A DNA stretch of 64,000 nt from Streptomyces netropsis (lineage in GTDB: Bacteria > Actinomycetota > Actinomycetes > Streptomycetales > Streptomycetaceae): positions 186,001 to 250,000 of the forward strand of contig NZ_JACHJG010000012.1 of assembly GCF_014203545.1 (NCBI RefSeq), in the 5' to 3' direction. This document shows positions 9,122 through 18,100 of the stretch, one piece after another. Made by a program: the position numbers and the translations under genes. Positions within the stretch are counted from its first letter, which is position 1. Every line of letters begins with the position of its first letter. The notes under the pieces were generated by a model. It worked only from the letters and a program-made list of their open reading frames with translations, did no database searches and had not been told where the DNA came from.

Positions 9122-9692
9122 GACCCCCACCCACCGGACGGCCGTGCACGAGCAGGTGGTCGAGGGTTTCGGCACGGTACGTGTCGTCCCCGTGCACCCC
9201 CGGGCCGACCTCGATGTGATCCACACCTGGGTCGGTCAGGAGCGGGCACGCTTTTGGGGCATGCGGGAGGCGGGCCGCGAGCGGGTCCTGGAGATCTACG
9301 AGTACCTGGACTCCCTCCCCACCCACCACGCCTATCTCCTGCACCGGGACGGCCGGCCCGTCGCGCTCTTCCAGACATACGAGCCGGAGTCGGACCCGGT
9401 CGGCGCGTGCTACGACGTACAGCCCGGTGACTTCGGCATCCACCTCCTGATCGGACCCGCCGCGGGGGAGCCGGAGCGGGGTTTCACCGACACCCTCCTC
9501 TCCGTGTTCCTCACCTTCGTCCTGGCGGACCCCGGCAGGCAGCGGATCGTGGCCGAACCGGACGCCCGCAACGCCAAGGCCATCGCCCGTCTCACCGGGG
9601 CGGGGTTCGTGCCCGGACCCGAGATCGACCTTCCCGAGAAGCGGGCCCGGCTGGTCTTTCTGAGCCGTGACACCTTCATGGGCCGCGCCTGA
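9111..9692 (+). CDS. desH: DesC-like siderophore acyltransferase DesH (GNAT)
   Basis: GNAT/IucB-like acyltransferase of 193 residues. It parallels DesC along its length: VRVVPVHPRADLDVIHTWV near the N-terminus, GDFGIHLLIGP in the middle, and RIVAEPDARNAKAIARL near the acyl-CoA-binding C-terminus. The ATG lies inside the last codons of desG, an 11-nt overlap, so the two are probably co-translated. It may load a different acyl group (for example arylacetyl) onto N-hydroxycadaverine than DesC does, with DesG supplying or recycling the acid. That division of labour is inference; family membership is clear. Confidence 0.85.
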   Translation: MISETPTHRTAVHEQVVEGFGTVRVVPVHPRADLDVIHTWVGQERARFWGMREAGRERVLEIYEYLDSLPTHHAYLLHRDGRPVALFQTYEPESDPVGACYDVQPGDFGIHLLIGPAAGEPERGFTDTLLSVFLTFVLADPGRQRIVAEPDARNAKAIARLTGAGFVPGPEIDLPEKRARLVFLSRDTFMGRA

Positions 9693-9711
9693 GCAGGAAG
9701 CCGGGTTCGCA

Positions 9712-9747
9712 CGCCCTACCGGTCCGCTGGGGCCGACCGGTAGGGCG
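9712..9747 (+). terminator. Hairpin terminator after desG-desH
   Basis: A perfect 13-bp inverted repeat (CGCCCTACCGGTC with GACCGGTAGGGCG, 10-nt loop) begins 20 bp after the desH stop. It lacks a long T-run, as is common for Streptomyces terminators. Confidence 0.75.
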
Positions 9748-9903
9748 GCGCCTGTTCAACGCCCAGGCCGCCGCCTACCGAAGCAAGGAAGCCGCTCCAT
9801 AACCACTGCTTCTGTCAGGAGGAACAGTCAGCTCTTGGACTTCTGGATCGCCTTCCCACAGAGTTGGTTCCACGCCGAGAGGAACCGCACAGAGGAGCAA
9901 GGC

Positions 9904-10635
9904 ATGGCCGACTTCGTTCTCATCCCGGGTATGTGTCACGGCGGTTGGTGTTTCGACGCGCTCGCCGAGCAGCTGCGGCAGCACGGTCACCGCGTCCACG
10001 CGCTGACGCTCACCGGTCTGAGCGAGCGAGCGGACCAGCTGACTTCCACGGTGAATCTCGATACGCACATCCAGGACGTGGTGGACGTGCTGGTGACCGA
10101 GCAGATCGAGGACGCGGTGCTCGTCGGCCACAGCTACGGGGGGATGGTCGTCAGCGGGGTCGCGGACCGGGTGCCCGAGCGGGTGGATTCGCTGGTCTAC
10201 CTGGACGCCGTCGTGCCGGACGACGGCGATTCCTGCTGGAGCCTCGTCCCCGACGAGCGGGAGTGGTATCTGGATGTCGGCGAGACGGGCTACGCAGTCC
10301 CGTCGCTGCCGTTCTTCGACCCGCGCGCCACGGCCCATCCGCTGGCTTCGCTCCTCCAGCGGATCCGGCTGACCGGCGACGCCGGGCGGTTCCGGCGCCG
10401 GGAGTACGTCTACGCGACGTTGTGGGACGGCCGGTCGCCGTTCGCCTCGACCTATCAGCGGCTGCGTGAGGATCCGACGTGGACGGTGCACGCGCTGGAG
10501 AGCAGGCACAACCTCATGCGGGATGTGCCGGACGACCTGGTGAAGATTCTGCTCCAGTCCCTCGAGGAGCCGGCCCGCCCTGCCGGTCGGCAGGAGCGGA
10601 TCGGATCCGACGAGGCAGAGGGCTCCCGCCCGTGA
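9904..10635 (+). CDS. Alpha/beta-fold hydrolase
   Basis: Small soluble hydrolase of 243 residues. The N-terminus FVLIPGMCHGGWCFDAL forms the first strand and oxyanion region. The nucleophile elbow GHSYGG places Ser77. A final His lies in the ESRHNLMRD segment, completing a Ser-Asp-His triad. This subfamily resembles plant-type esterases/hydroxynitrile-lyase-like hydrolases that are widespread in Streptomyces; the substrate is unknown. ATG at 9904 follows GAGGAG. The stop codon lies in the loop of a strong bidirectional hairpin. It is separated from desH by a terminator, so I do not assign it to the siderophore locus. Confidence 0.85.
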   Translation: MADFVLIPGMCHGGWCFDALAEQLRQHGHRVHALTLTGLSERADQLTSTVNLDTHIQDVVDVLVTEQIEDAVLVGHSYGGMVVSGVADRVPERVDSLVYLDAVVPDDGDSCWSLVPDEREWYLDVGETGYAVPSLPFFDPRATAHPLASLLQRIRLTGDAGRFRRREYVYATLWDGRSPFASTYQRLREDPTWTVHALESRHNLMRDVPDDLVKILLQSLEEPARPAGRQERIGSDEAEGSRP

Positions 10636-10645
10636 GCGGGAGCCC
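10620..10645. terminator. Bidirectional hairpin between convergent genes
   Basis: GGGCTCCCGC pairs perfectly with GCGGGAGCCC around a 6-nt loop. It overlaps the end of the rightward hydrolase gene and lies 6 bp beyond the stop of the leftward membrane-protein gene, so it can serve both. Confidence 0.75.
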
Positions 10646-10650
10646 TCCCC

Positions 10651-11631
10651 TCACTGGCGCGACGAACCGCCGGTCAGGCGCACCGTGCTGAGGATCTTCC
10701 GGACCGTCGCGTCCGGAACCTCCTCCTTCACGCCCTTCACGCCGTGGAACGTCCAGGACACGAAGTCGCCCTTGGAGTCCTTGAAGGCGAACGCGGTGGC
10801 CTTGCCGTCGGTGCCGCACTTGCCTTTCTTCCCGACGCCGGAGGACGTGGCCGTCGCCACGCTGCCGGTGATGCCGGACGCCGTGGTGAAGGACTCCACG
10901 GTGCCGGGCTTGACCTTCGACCGGTCCGGCTGGGTGTAGCCGCCGTAGATCCACTGGCTCACGTTGTGGCGGGCGGCCTCCTCGGTGCTCTTGGCGCCGT
11001 TCTCACCGCGGGAACCGGCAGCGGCGATCGGGGTGTTCTCGGTGGTGCCGTTCTTGTCCTCGTCGGACGTGCACCACTGCTCCTCGAGTACCGCCGGGGC
11101 CAAGAACCCGACGAGGGGGGTGTCCTCCGGATCCTTGTTGTCGGAGACGTAGCTGGCCCAGTCGGCATCCTTGCGCTGCCACTTCGCGGGAACGTCGAAG
11201 GCGATGCCCCGCTTGGGGTTCACCACGACCTTCCAGCCGGGAACCACCGGCTTGGGCTCGGCACCGCCGCGTCCGTCGTCACCACCCGTGGGCGTCGGCT
11301 CGGACGCCTTGGACGGCGCGGACTCGGTCGGTTCGGGGCTCGCCGCGTCGTCCTTGTCGCCGCCCAGGACCAGGAAGCCGGTGACGCCGGCCGCGATGAC
11401 GACAGCGGCCGCCACGGCGACGGCGATGACGGTCGTCCTCTTTCCTCCGCCGCGCGGCGGCTGGGGTGCCGCGGCCGGGGTGGTGGGGGCGATCCACGGC
11501 GGTGCCTGTTGCGGCTCCAGGTACGGGTTCGTCTGCGTGGGCTGCTCGTGCGGGTTCGGCTGTCGGTACGGATTCGCTTGGGGGTCCTGCGGGTCCCGCT
11601 CGCCCCCGGCAGCTGTTTGTCCTGGCCACAT
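10651..11631 (-). CDS. Membrane-anchored protein with Pro-rich cytoplasmic tail and extracellular domain
   Basis: Unknown function, 326 residues. The first 65 residues are rich in Pro, Gln and Asn (NPYRQPNPHEQP, then APPWIAPTTPAAAPQPP). One transmembrane helix of about 25 residues follows (VIAVAVAAAVVIAAGVTGFL), then a Ser/Pro/Thr/Gly spacer, and then an extracytoplasmic domain of about 190 residues (GWKVVVNPKRGIAFDVP onward) with two Cys that could pair. The layout is common to Streptomyces surface proteins that sense or bind cell-wall material. I chose ATG at 11631, with AGGG nine bases before it; a TTG three codons upstream is the alternative. Confidence 0.7.
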   Translation of the reverse strand: MWPGQTAAGGERDPQDPQANPYRQPNPHEQPTQTNPYLEPQQAPPWIAPTTPAAAPQPPRGGGKRTTVIAVAVAAAVVIAAGVTGFLVLGGDKDDAASPEPTESAPSKASEPTPTGGDDGRGGAEPKPVVPGWKVVVNPKRGIAFDVPAKWQRKDADWASYVSDNKDPEDTPLVGFLAPAVLEEQWCTSDEDKNGTTENTPIAAAGSRGENGAKSTEEAARHNVSQWIYGGYTQPDRSKVKPGTVESFTTASGITGSVATATSSGVGKKGKCGTDGKATAFAFKDSKGDFVSWTFHGVKGVKEEVPDATVRKILSTVRLTGGSSRQ

Positions 11632-11680
11632 GAGGAGCAACCCTATGCGTCGGCCATCGGAGGGGGTGCGCCAGGGCCCG

Positions 11681-12286
11681 TCAGCCGGCCGACGTCGCTT
11701 CGTAGAGGCCGCGGCCGGTGCGCTGTGCCCGTCCCGCCTTGACCAGCCGTTCGAGCGCGGTACGCACGGCGTTGATGCTGCCCGGGGTGTCCTCGCGCCC
11801 CAGCGCGAGGGCCGCCTCGCGGGCCCGGACCGGGGCGTCGGCCCGGGCGAGGTACGCCACGAGGTTCCTGGTCAGCCCCTGGATCCGCTGCTTCGGCAGC
11901 ACCGGCTGCGGTGCTGCCGGAGCGGGGGACGCGGCTGCCTTCGCCGCGGAAGGCTTGCGGGCCTTCGATGTGACGGCGGCCTTCGACGTGACAGTGGCCT
12001 TCGACGTGACGGCGGTCCTTGCCTTGGCGGGGGTCTTCGCCTTGACACGGCTCCCGGCCTTCCGCTTCGCGGGGGTGGGCTCCCCGGCTTCCGGCTGTGG
12101 GGTCGGCGTGGCGGAGGAGAGCAACTGAAGACTGTGCAGGGCGGCACGGACGGATTCCAGGCGCTCGGTGACCGCGGTCAGCTCCGTCTCCAGGCTCTGT
12201 CGGTGCTTCTCCAACGGGGGGAGTGCCGTCCGCAACAGTTCCACGGTCTTCGCGACCTCGCTGTGCGTACCGAAGGTGGAGGGCAT
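11681..12286 (-). CDS. Coiled-coil / Lys-Ala-rich linker / winged-helix DNA-binding protein
   Basis: Probable DNA-binding regulator of 201 residues. Residues about 10-55 (VAKTVELLRTALPPLEKHRQ and on) are heptad-like and likely dimerise. Residues about 70-120 form a basic, histone-H1-like linker with KAKTPAKART and three repeats of a TSKA unit. The C-terminal 70 residues (IQGLTRNLVAYLARADAP and on) look like a winged helix ending in a GRGLYEA wing. ATG at 12286 has GAGGAG upstream; a longer frame to 12361 lacks this. The basic linker resembles tails of Streptomyces HU-like and H1-like nucleoid proteins, so a chromatin role is possible. No family name is recognised. Confidence 0.65.
   Translation of the reverse strand: MPSTFGTHSEVAKTVELLRTALPPLEKHRQSLETELTAVTERLESVRAALHSLQLLSSATPTPQPEAGEPTPAKRKAGSRVKAKTPAKARTAVTSKATVTSKAAVTSKARKPSAAKAAASPAPAAPQPVLPKQRIQGLTRNLVAYLARADAPVRAREAALALGREDTPGSINAVRTALERLVKAGRAQRTGRGLYEATSAG
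11967..12020. repeat. Three tandem 18-bp units inside the Lys/Ala-rich linker
   Basis: Units at 11967-11984, 11985-12002 and 12003-12020 differ at a few bases (GATGTGACGGCGGCCTTC, GACGTGACAGTGGCCTTC, GACGTGACGGCGGTCCTT). On the reverse strand each encodes a six-residue V-T-S-K-A-containing unit. Copy number is likely to vary between strains. Confidence 0.85.
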
Positions 12287-12540
12287 GCAGGGCTCCTCTC
12301 TGCGGGCGTGACACGTGAGGTGCCGGCCCGTGGGTGTTGCGCGGCAGCCTAAGCCCGCCATGGTGCGCTGAGAAGTGGCTGTTGCGAACCACTACGACCG
12401 CTTGCCCGGGAATCCCCGGCGAGGGGCGCCGGGGGCGGCGCACCGTGGAAACGGTGGCTTATGGCAGCCGCGGCCGCACGGAGGGAGACTGATATCCACG
12501 GCGGTCGTCCGGTCGCCGCGAGCACGTGGAATGAGACGGC

Positions 12541-13197
12541 ATGCAACACCAGACAGTGAAGGACGTGATGACCCGAGAGGTCGTCAGGGTGGTACCGGAA
12601 ACGGGCTTCCGCGAGATCGTGACCCTGCTGACCGAGTTCGACATCACCGCCGTCCCCGTCGTGGACGTCGACGACCGGCCCGTAGGAGTGGTTTCCGAGG
12701 CGGACCTGATGCGTACTCAGGTGGCTCAGGACGACACGGAATCCGATCTGCCGGCCCTGCCTCCCGGTCCCGCGGCGGTCACGGCCGGGCAGCTGATGAC
12801 CAGCCCCGCGGTGTGCACCACGCCGGACGTGAGTGTGGTGGCCGCCGCCCGCGTGATGGCCGGCCGTCACGTCAAGCGGCTGCCGGTGGTGGACGGCCAC
12901 GGACGGCTGGTCGGCATGGTCAGCCGGGGCGACCTGCTGAGGGTGTTCCTCCGCGACGACAAAGCCATCCGCACCGAGATCGTGGAGGAGGTCCTCGACG
13001 ACGTGACCGGGGTCAGCCCCGCGGCGGTGGGCGTCGAGGTGGAGCAGGGACTGGTGGTGCTCAGCGGCACGATCGAGCCGCCCGAACTCGTACCGCTGGT
13101 GCTGCGCCTGTGCCGGGCGGTCGACGGCGTCGTATCGGTCACCGACCGCACCAACGGGGCGGTCGCCCGGGCCGCGGAGGCCGCTTCCGAATCCTGA
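12541..13197 (+). CDS. CBS-pair and BON domain protein
   Basis: Soluble protein of 218 residues. Two CBS motifs lie at about 7-60 (VKDVMTREVVRVVPETGFRE to VVSEADLM) and 80-135 (AGQLMTSPAVCTTPDVSVV to MVSRGDLLRVFL); such pairs bind adenosyl nucleotides and signal energy state. A BON domain follows at about 145-205 (RTEIVEEVLDDV to VVSVTDRTNG), a small fold thought to bind phospholipid. This CBS-BON arrangement is frequent in actinobacterial stress gene groups beside universal stress proteins, as here. ATG at 12541. Its stop is 9 bp from the stop of the convergent universal stress gene. Confidence 0.88.
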   Translation: MQHQTVKDVMTREVVRVVPETGFREIVTLLTEFDITAVPVVDVDDRPVGVVSEADLMRTQVAQDDTESDLPALPPGPAAVTAGQLMTSPAVCTTPDVSVVAAARVMAGRHVKRLPVVDGHGRLVGMVSRGDLLRVFLRDDKAIRTEIVEEVLDDVTGVSPAAVGVEVEQGLVVLSGTIEPPELVPLVLRLCRAVDGVVSVTDRTNGAVARAAEAASES

Positions 13198-13206
13198 ACC
13201 CGTCCC

Positions 13207-14085
13207 TCACTCGTGTGGGGCGACCGCCACCGGGCAGGGCGCGTGATGCAGGGCGGACTGCAGTACGGGGCCGATGTGCGGCCCCAGGCCGGACCGGGGC
13301 TTGTGCCGACGGCCGATGACGAGCAACCCGGCCCCGGCCGCCGCCTTGGTGATCACCCGGGCGGGGCTCTCCAGGTGAACGCTCTCCTTCACGTCCACCC
13401 CCGGGAACTTCTCCCGCCACGGACGCAGCGCGTCACCCAGCAGCTTGCGCGCGTCGCGCGTCAGGTCCTCCACGACATCGGGGTCCATGCCCCAAGGCGC
13501 GTAGGCCTGCACGGGCAGCTTCCCCGCGTGGACGGCGTGCAGGGTGGCACCGCGGCGGGCGGCACCGGCGAAGGCGAACTCCAGGAGACGGTCGCACGGG
13601 CCCTGCAGGTTCAGCCCCACGACCACCTCACCGTCGGCGGCCGGGGGAGGCGTCTGTGCTGCCGTGTCCTCCTGGGCGCGGACGAGCACCACGGGTGTGT
13701 CGGTATGAGCCACCACGTGCAAGCCGACGTCCCCGAGGAAGTAGGCGGCGATGGGCCCCATGCCCCGGGACCCGAGGACGAGCAGGTCCGACTCCGCGGC
13801 GGCCGCCAGCAACGCCGGGGTGGGGTCCTCCGCCACCAGTTCCTCGGTGACCGGCAGCTCCGGGTAGAGCCGGTGGACCTCCCGTTGTGCGTCGTCGACG
13901 ATCTTCTTCGACCAGTAGTCCCGGTCGCTCTCCGCCGTGGTCTCCTCCCCGGCGGCGGAGAGCAGGATCCACGCGTGGAGCATCCGCAGCGTGCAGCCGC
14001 GCAGCCGCGCCTCCTGAGCCGCCCACAGGGCGGCAGAGCGACTCTCCGGAGAACCGTCGAGCCCTACGGTGATGACGGGGTCCAT
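13207..14085 (-). CDS. Tandem universal stress protein (two UspA domains)
   Basis: Two UspA domains in 292 residues. Domain 1, residues 1-140, starts VITVGLDGSPESRSA and ends with the ATP-site motif LVLGSRGMGPIAAYFLGDV. Domain 2, about 155-292, starts VVVGLNLQGPCDR and ends VIGRRHKPRSGLGPHIGPV. The first domain's G-x2-G-x9-G/S nucleotide motif looks good, while the second is more divergent. I took ATG at 14085 with GGAG eight bases before; upstream in-frame starts lack a ribosome site. It is divergent from a second tandem Usp at 14287. In actinobacteria such pairs respond to hypoxia or stationary phase; the inducer here is not shown by the sequence. Confidence 0.9.
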   Translation of the reverse strand: MDPVITVGLDGSPESRSAALWAAQEARLRGCTLRMLHAWILLSAAGEETTAESDRDYWSKKIVDDAQREVHRLYPELPVTEELVAEDPTPALLAAAAESDLLVLGSRGMGPIAAYFLGDVGLHVVAHTDTPVVLVRAQEDTAAQTPPPAADGEVVVGLNLQGPCDRLLEFAFAGAARRGATLHAVHAGKLPVQAYAPWGMDPDVVEDLTRDARKLLGDALRPWREKFPGVDVKESVHLESPARVITKAAAGAGLLVIGRRHKPRSGLGPHIGPVLQSALHHAPCPVAVAPHE

Positions 14086-14215
14086 GACGAGTGCCTCCAT
14101 CTCCTCGGGATCACTTCGGCGTCCCTCCGGGCGGAATCCCGACGAGAGGGCTCGGTTTCCTCCCCCTCCCATCATGCGGCGCTCGGCGGCCGCCCGCTCA
14201 GGGGCCGGATCCCCT

Positions 14216-14238
14216 CGCACCCCGGGCCACGGGGTGCG
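14216..14238. promoter_or_regulatory. 9-bp inverted repeat upstream of the second Usp gene
   Basis: CGCACCCCG and CGGGGTGCG are perfect arms around GGCCA, within the 201-bp region between the two divergent Usp genes and 48 bp before the rightward start. It could be an operator or a leader hairpin; nothing here decides which. Confidence 0.4.
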
Positions 14239-14286
14239 ACCGTGGTGATGAGGCCTTTACGGCGATCGCGGAGAGTTGGTGGAATC

Positions 14287-15159
14287 ATGGAGATTCCGGT
14301 GGTCGTAGGGGTGGACGGGTCGGAAACCGGGCTGCGGGCGGTGGACTGGGCCGTGGCGGAGTCGCTGCGCCTGGGCCTGCCCCTTCGCATGGTCTATGCC
14401 TCCTTGTGGGAGCGCTACGAGGGAGGCGGGCCACCGGACCCCGAGCGCCCCTCCGAACAGGTCCTCGCCGATCACATCGTCTCCGCGGCGATGGAACACG
14501 CCCGTCGGCTGGCCCCGGAGATACGGGCCTCCTCGCTGATCCGGCCGCAGGACGCCGTGACGGCCCTCCTGGAGGAAGCCCGCTCGGCCACGATGGTCGT
14601 CGTCGGCTCGCGGGGCCGGGGCGGGCTCGCCGGGCTGCTCCTGGGCTCGGTGAGCCTGTCCCTGGCTGGCCGGTCCCACTGCCCGGTGGTGGTGGTCCGC
14701 ACCGCGCGGCCCGGCCCTGCCACGGAACCGCACGGGGTCGTGGTCGGCGTCGGTGGTGCCGCCGAAAGCGGGCAGGCCCTCCGGTTCGCCTTCCGCGAGG
14801 CGGAGACACGCCGATCCCCACTGGTCGCGGTCCGGGCCTGGCGCTCCCCGATGCACCGCCCGATGGGCAACCCCCTCTTCACGGGCGATCCGGAGGCCGC
14901 GCACCGGCGGCAGGCCACGGACATCCTGGACGACGCCCTCGCGGGCTTCGAGCGCAGCCATCCCGACGTGGACGTGCGCCGCGAGACCGTGGAGGGCTCC
15001 GCGCACCACGCGCTGCTGACGGCGGCCGCCACCGCGGAACTTCTCGTCGTCGGCGCGCGGCGGCTGTCCGGGCACGGCGGGCTTCAGCTCGGCCGGGTCA
15101 ACCACGCCGTGCTGCATCACGCGCCCTGCCCGGTCGCCGTCGTCCCCGAGCGGATGTGA
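14287..15159 (+). CDS. Tandem universal stress protein (two UspA domains)
   Basis: Two UspA domains in 290 residues, a paralogue of the gene at 13207-14085. Domain 1 reads PVVVGVDGSETGLRAVDWAV at the N-terminus and VVVGSRGRGGLAGLLLGSVS at the ATP site, a good G-x2-G-x9-G match. Domain 2 starts GVVVGVGGAAESGQALRFA and ends LVVGARRLSGHGGLQLGRV. The start is ATG at 14287; a much longer frame running in from 13213 only reads through the antisense of the neighbouring Usp gene. Convergent with the 5-oxoprolinase gene, 24 bp away. Confidence 0.9.
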   Translation: MEIPVVVGVDGSETGLRAVDWAVAESLRLGLPLRMVYASLWERYEGGGPPDPERPSEQVLADHIVSAAMEHARRLAPEIRASSLIRPQDAVTALLEEARSATMVVVGSRGRGGLAGLLLGSVSLSLAGRSHCPVVVVRTARPGPATEPHGVVVGVGGAAESGQALRFAFREAETRRSPLVAVRAWRSPMHRPMGNPLFTGDPEAAHRRQATDILDDALAGFERSHPDVDVRRETVEGSAHHALLTAAATAELLVVGARRLSGHGGLQLGRVNHAVLHHAPCPVAVVPERM

Positions 15160-15183
15160 CGGGCACCCCCGCTTCGGTGGTGA

Positions 15184-18100
15184 TCAGGTGCGGGCGTCAG
15201 TGGCCGGCGCACCGTCCGGTTCCGGGGTGCCGTATCCGCCGCCGCCCGGGGTCTCCACCACCAGCACATCGTCCGTCCCCACCTCGACGGAGTCGCATCC
15301 GGCCATCTGCACCGTGCTGCCGTCCGCACGCTCCACGCGGCCCGTGCCCAGGGCCCCCGGGGAGCCGCCGGCCATGCCGTAGGGCGGCACCCGGCGGTGG
15401 CCGGCGAGCGTGCTCACCGTCATCGGCCGACGGAAGCGGATCCTGCGTACGGCGCCGTCGCCGCCGTGCCACCGTCCCGAACCGCCGCTGCCGTGCCGCA
15501 CCGCGAATTCCTCGAGCAGCACGGGGAAGCGCCATTCGAGGACCTCGGGGTCGGTCAGCCGTGAGTTGGTCATATGGGTCTGCACCACGGACGCGCCGTC
15601 GAACCCCGCGCCCGCGCCCGAGCCGGAGGCGACGGTCTCGTAGTACTGGTGGCGTTCGTCGCCGAAGGTGACGTTGTTCATGGTGCCGGAGCCCTCGGCC
15701 TGCACACCCATGGCGGCGTAGAGCGCCCCGGTGATGGCCTGGGACGTCTCGACGTTGCCCGCGACCACGGCGGCCGGAAAGACCGGCGCCAGCATCGAGC
15801 CCGGCGGGATGACGATCCGCAAGGGCCGCAGACAGCCGTCGTTGAGGGGGATGTCGTCGGCGACGAGGGTCCGGAAGACGTAGAGCACGGCCGCCGCCAC
15901 CACGGAACTCGGCGCGTTGAGGTTCGAGTCCAGCTGCGGTGACGTACCCGTGAAGTCCACCGTCGCCGTGCGGTGTTCGCGGTCCACCGAGACGCGCACG
16001 GCGATGACCGCCCCGGAATCCGTCTCGTAGCGGTACGCGCCGTCGTCGAGCGCGTCGACGACCCGGCGTACGGCCTCCTCCGCGTTGTCCTGGACGTGGC
16101 GCATATAGGCCTGCACCACGTCCAGGCCGAAGTGGTCGATCATCTTGCCGACCTCCTCCACTCCCTTGCGGTTGGCGGCGATCTGGGCGCGCAGGTCGGC
16201 GAGGTTGGTGGCCGGGTTGCGGGACGGGTAGGGCGCCTCGGTGAGCAGCCGCAGCGTCTCGGCCTCCCGGAGACTGCCGTTCTCGACGAGCAGCCAGTTG
16301 TCGAACAGCACGCCCTCCTCGTGGATCTCGCGGCTGTTCGCCGGCATGGAGCCGGGGGTCAGCCCGCCGATCTCCGCGTGGTGCCCACGGGAGGCGACGA
16401 AGAACAGGATCCGCGCGCCCGCGGGTCCCGCCCGGCCGGCCCCGTCGCCGAAGACGGGGGTCACCACGGTCACGTCCGGCAGGTGGGTGCCGCCGTGGTA
16501 CGGGTCGTTGACCGCGTAGGCGTCGCCGGGTTTCATGGCCCCCTCACGGCGGCGGACGACTTCCTTCACCGCGGTGCCCATCGAACCGAGGTGTACCGGG
16601 ATGTGCGGGGCGTTGGCGACGAGGTTGCCTTCGGGGTCGAAGAGGGCGCACGAGAAGTCGAGCCGCTCCTTGATGTTGACGGACTGCGCCGTCGACTCCA
16701 GTCGCGCGCCCATCTGTTCGGCGATGGACATGAAGAGGTTGTTGAAGATCTCCAGGAGGACCGGATCGGCCGTGGTCCCGACGTCGGCCTCGGCGGGCGC
16801 AGCCACCCGTTCGACGAGCAGGTGACCCGCCGGGACGGTGGCCGCGTGCCAGCCCGTGTCCACGACCGTGGTGGCGTTGGCCTCCGTGATGACGGCCGGG
16901 CCGGTCACGGAAGCACCGGGCCGCAGGTGTTCCCGGCGGTGGAGGGGGACTTCCCGCCAGGCGCCGTCCGTGAAGAGGGACGCGGTGCCGCCTTCCGGGA
17001 CTGCCGTGCCTTCCCCGTGGAGGTTGCCGAGGGCGTCGAGGTCGGGCTGGAGCGTGAGGCCGGTCGCCTCGACCGACAGGGACTCGACGACGATCGGGCG
17101 GTCCATGAGGAAGGAGTACGTCGCCCGGTGACCCGCCTCGAACGCCGCGGTCATGGTGGCCGGGTCGGTGAGGTCGACCGGCGCGGTGGTGTCGGTGCCG
17201 TCATAGCGCAGGTGCGCGCGTCGCGCGACCCGGATGTGCTCGGCGGGGACGTCCTCGTCGAGGAGTTCGGAGCGCGCCGCCGACTCCAGTTCCCCGGCGA
17301 CCGCGTTGATCCGCTCCATGTGCGCTTCTTCGAGGGGCGCCTCCACCGACTGCTCGCGCATCGCCGTGGTGTCGGCGAGGCCGATGCCGAGCGCGGAGAG
17401 CACACCGGCCATCGGCGGTACGAGCACGGTGCGGATACCGAGCGAATCGGCCACCGCGCACGCGTGCTGGCCGCCGGCGCCGCCGAAGGTCGTCAGCGCG
17501 TAGCGCGTGACGTCGTGGCCCTTCTGGACGGAGATGCGTTTGATCGCGCTGCCGATGTTCGCCACGGCGATCCGCAGATACCCCTCGGCGACCTGTTCGG
17601 GCGAACGGCGGTCGCCCGTACGCGTGTGGATGTCCTCCGCCAGCTCGGTGAACCGCCGCCGCACGACGTCGCAGTCCAGGGACCGGTCGCCGTCCGGTCC
17701 GAACACGTGGGGGAAGTGCGCGGGCTGGATCCGGCCGAGCATCACGTTGGCGTCCGTGACGGTCAGCGGGCCGCCGGCGCGGTAGCAGGCGGGCCCCGGG
17801 GCGGCGCCGGCCGAGTCCGGGCCCACCCGGTAGCGGCTGCCGTCGAAGTGCAGGACCGACCCGCCGCCGGCCGCGACGGTGTGGATGTCCAGCATGGGGG
17901 CCCGCAGCCGGACACCCGCCACCTGTGTGGTGAACACCCGCTCGTAGTCACCCGCGAAGTGCGACACGTCGGTGGACGTGCCGCCCATGTCGAAGCCGAT
18001 CACCTTCTCGAAGCCCGCCAGCCGTGACATGCGCACCATGCCGACGATGCCCCCGGCCGGGCCGGACAGGACCGCGTCCTTGCCGCGGAAGTGCCCCGCT

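Noticed and set aside
13213..14286. N-terminal extension of the second Usp gene back to 13213
   Set aside because: It would read antisense through the first Usp gene; UspA domain 1 starts right at ATG 14287.
15973..18027. Rightward 684-codon frame over the oxoprolinase gene
   Set aside because: Antisense shadow of HyuA-HyuB; no family motif.
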